NCBI RefSeq assembly: GCF_029871205.1
Contig: NZ_SSOJ01000130.1
Location: 124-34,891, forward strand
Length of the DNA: 34,768 nucleotides
Origin: Pseudomonas sp. BN417
Lineage (GTDB): Bacteria; Pseudomonadota; Gammaproteobacteria; Pseudomonadales; Pseudomonadaceae
Direction: 5' to 3'
Position 1 is the first letter of the stretch. Each line of letters begins with the position of its first letter. The translations under genes were made by a program, and so were the position numbers. Positions 34,541 to 34,768 of this stretch are shown here, one piece after another. The notes beneath the pieces were generated by a model that made no database searches, was not told where the DNA came from, and worked only from the letters and a program-made list of their open reading frames with translations.

Positions 34541-34566
34541 AAAGCCCCGCATTGCGGGGCTTTTCT
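34541..34566 (+). terminator. Rho-independent terminator of clpB
   Basis: The stem AAAGCCCCGC / GCGGGGCTTT (34541-34550 / 34554-34563) has an ATT loop and is followed by TTTTCTTT. Confidence 0.93.
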
Positions 34567-34768
34567 TTGCGCATCTGTCAGGTGCCACCCCCTGTGGGGG
34601 CGAATTCATTGGCTATGTCTGCGTTAAATGTTGCTAGAACGTCCTGAGCCGAGTTGCTTATCGAGTGGGCTGCGAGTCCCGGTTTCGCCTCCCGGCGAGT
34701 CACTTCTTTCAAACGTCGGGATGCCGAACCACAAAGAAGTAACCAAGAACGCTCGCCCCTGCATCCGG
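34567..34768. other. Non-coding right end with inverted repeat
   Basis: I see no supported gene in these 202 bases. An inverted repeat ACTTCTTT (34702-34709) / AAAGAAGT (34733-34740), followed by AACCAAGAACGC, resembles a repeat often met between genes in Pseudomonas and related bacteria. A CCCCCTGTGGGGG hairpin lies near 34587-34599. The feature may continue beyond the window. Confidence 0.4.

Overview
The window is a chromosomal core segment of a high-GC gammaproteobacterium, almost certainly a Pseudomonas. The order rpsT, murJ, ribF, ileS, lspA, fkpB, ispH, minor pilins, thiO, pilR/pilS, bamD, rluD, pgeF, clpB is the one I know from P. aeruginosa and its relatives. The proteins read as close matches to Pseudomonas families, and the intergenic gaps carry Pseudomonas-type REP sequences. 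No species can be named from the sequence alone.

Layout: 1-233 is non-coding, with several small hairpins. rpsT (-) faces away from murJ. Positions 2412-8167 hold the compact run ribF-ileS-lspA-fkpB-ispH, covering flavin cofactors, Ile-tRNA, lipoprotein signal peptidase, a proline isomerase and isoprenoid synthesis. From 8185 to 23232 the window is dominated by type IV pilus (T4P) tip genes. A lone fimT (-) comes first, followed by operon A (26-codon small ORF, pilE, pilV, pilW, pilX, pilY1, GspH/FimT-type pilin). thiO follows, then a second full operon B (fimU, pilV, pilW, pilX, pilY1, pilE). Next is a repeat-rich gap with a broken duplicate of the pilR 3' end. The pilS-pilR two-component system and a small membrane-anchored Cys protein follow on the minus strand. 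The right end carries nadE (glutamine-dependent), bamD (-), rluD-pgeF and clpB.

The most unusual feature is the presence of two complete minor-pilin/PilY1 sets on the same strand, one on each side of thiO. The V-W-X-Y1 core keeps its order, but the flanking pilE and GspH/FimU-type genes have exchanged ends. PilY1-B keeps all recognisable metal-site (MIDAS) residues of its von Willebrand A domain and a canonical EF-hand loop near its C-terminus. PilY1-A has lost the MIDAS residues at all three positions and the acidic calcium loop in the propeller. This suggests two alternative pilus tips, one cation-dependent and one not, under a shared pilin and motor system encoded elsewhere. The lone FimT carries a C-terminal GRxR motif, the DNA-binding signature described for FimT in naturally transformable bacteria.

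Other points of note are a tandem duplication of the pilR tail in which one copy carries an amber codon but otherwise only synonymous changes, a PilE with Ala instead of Gly before the prepilin cleavage site, a hairpin-rich fimU leader with a GGA loop and an AlgR-like site, and three families of intergenic inverted repeats.
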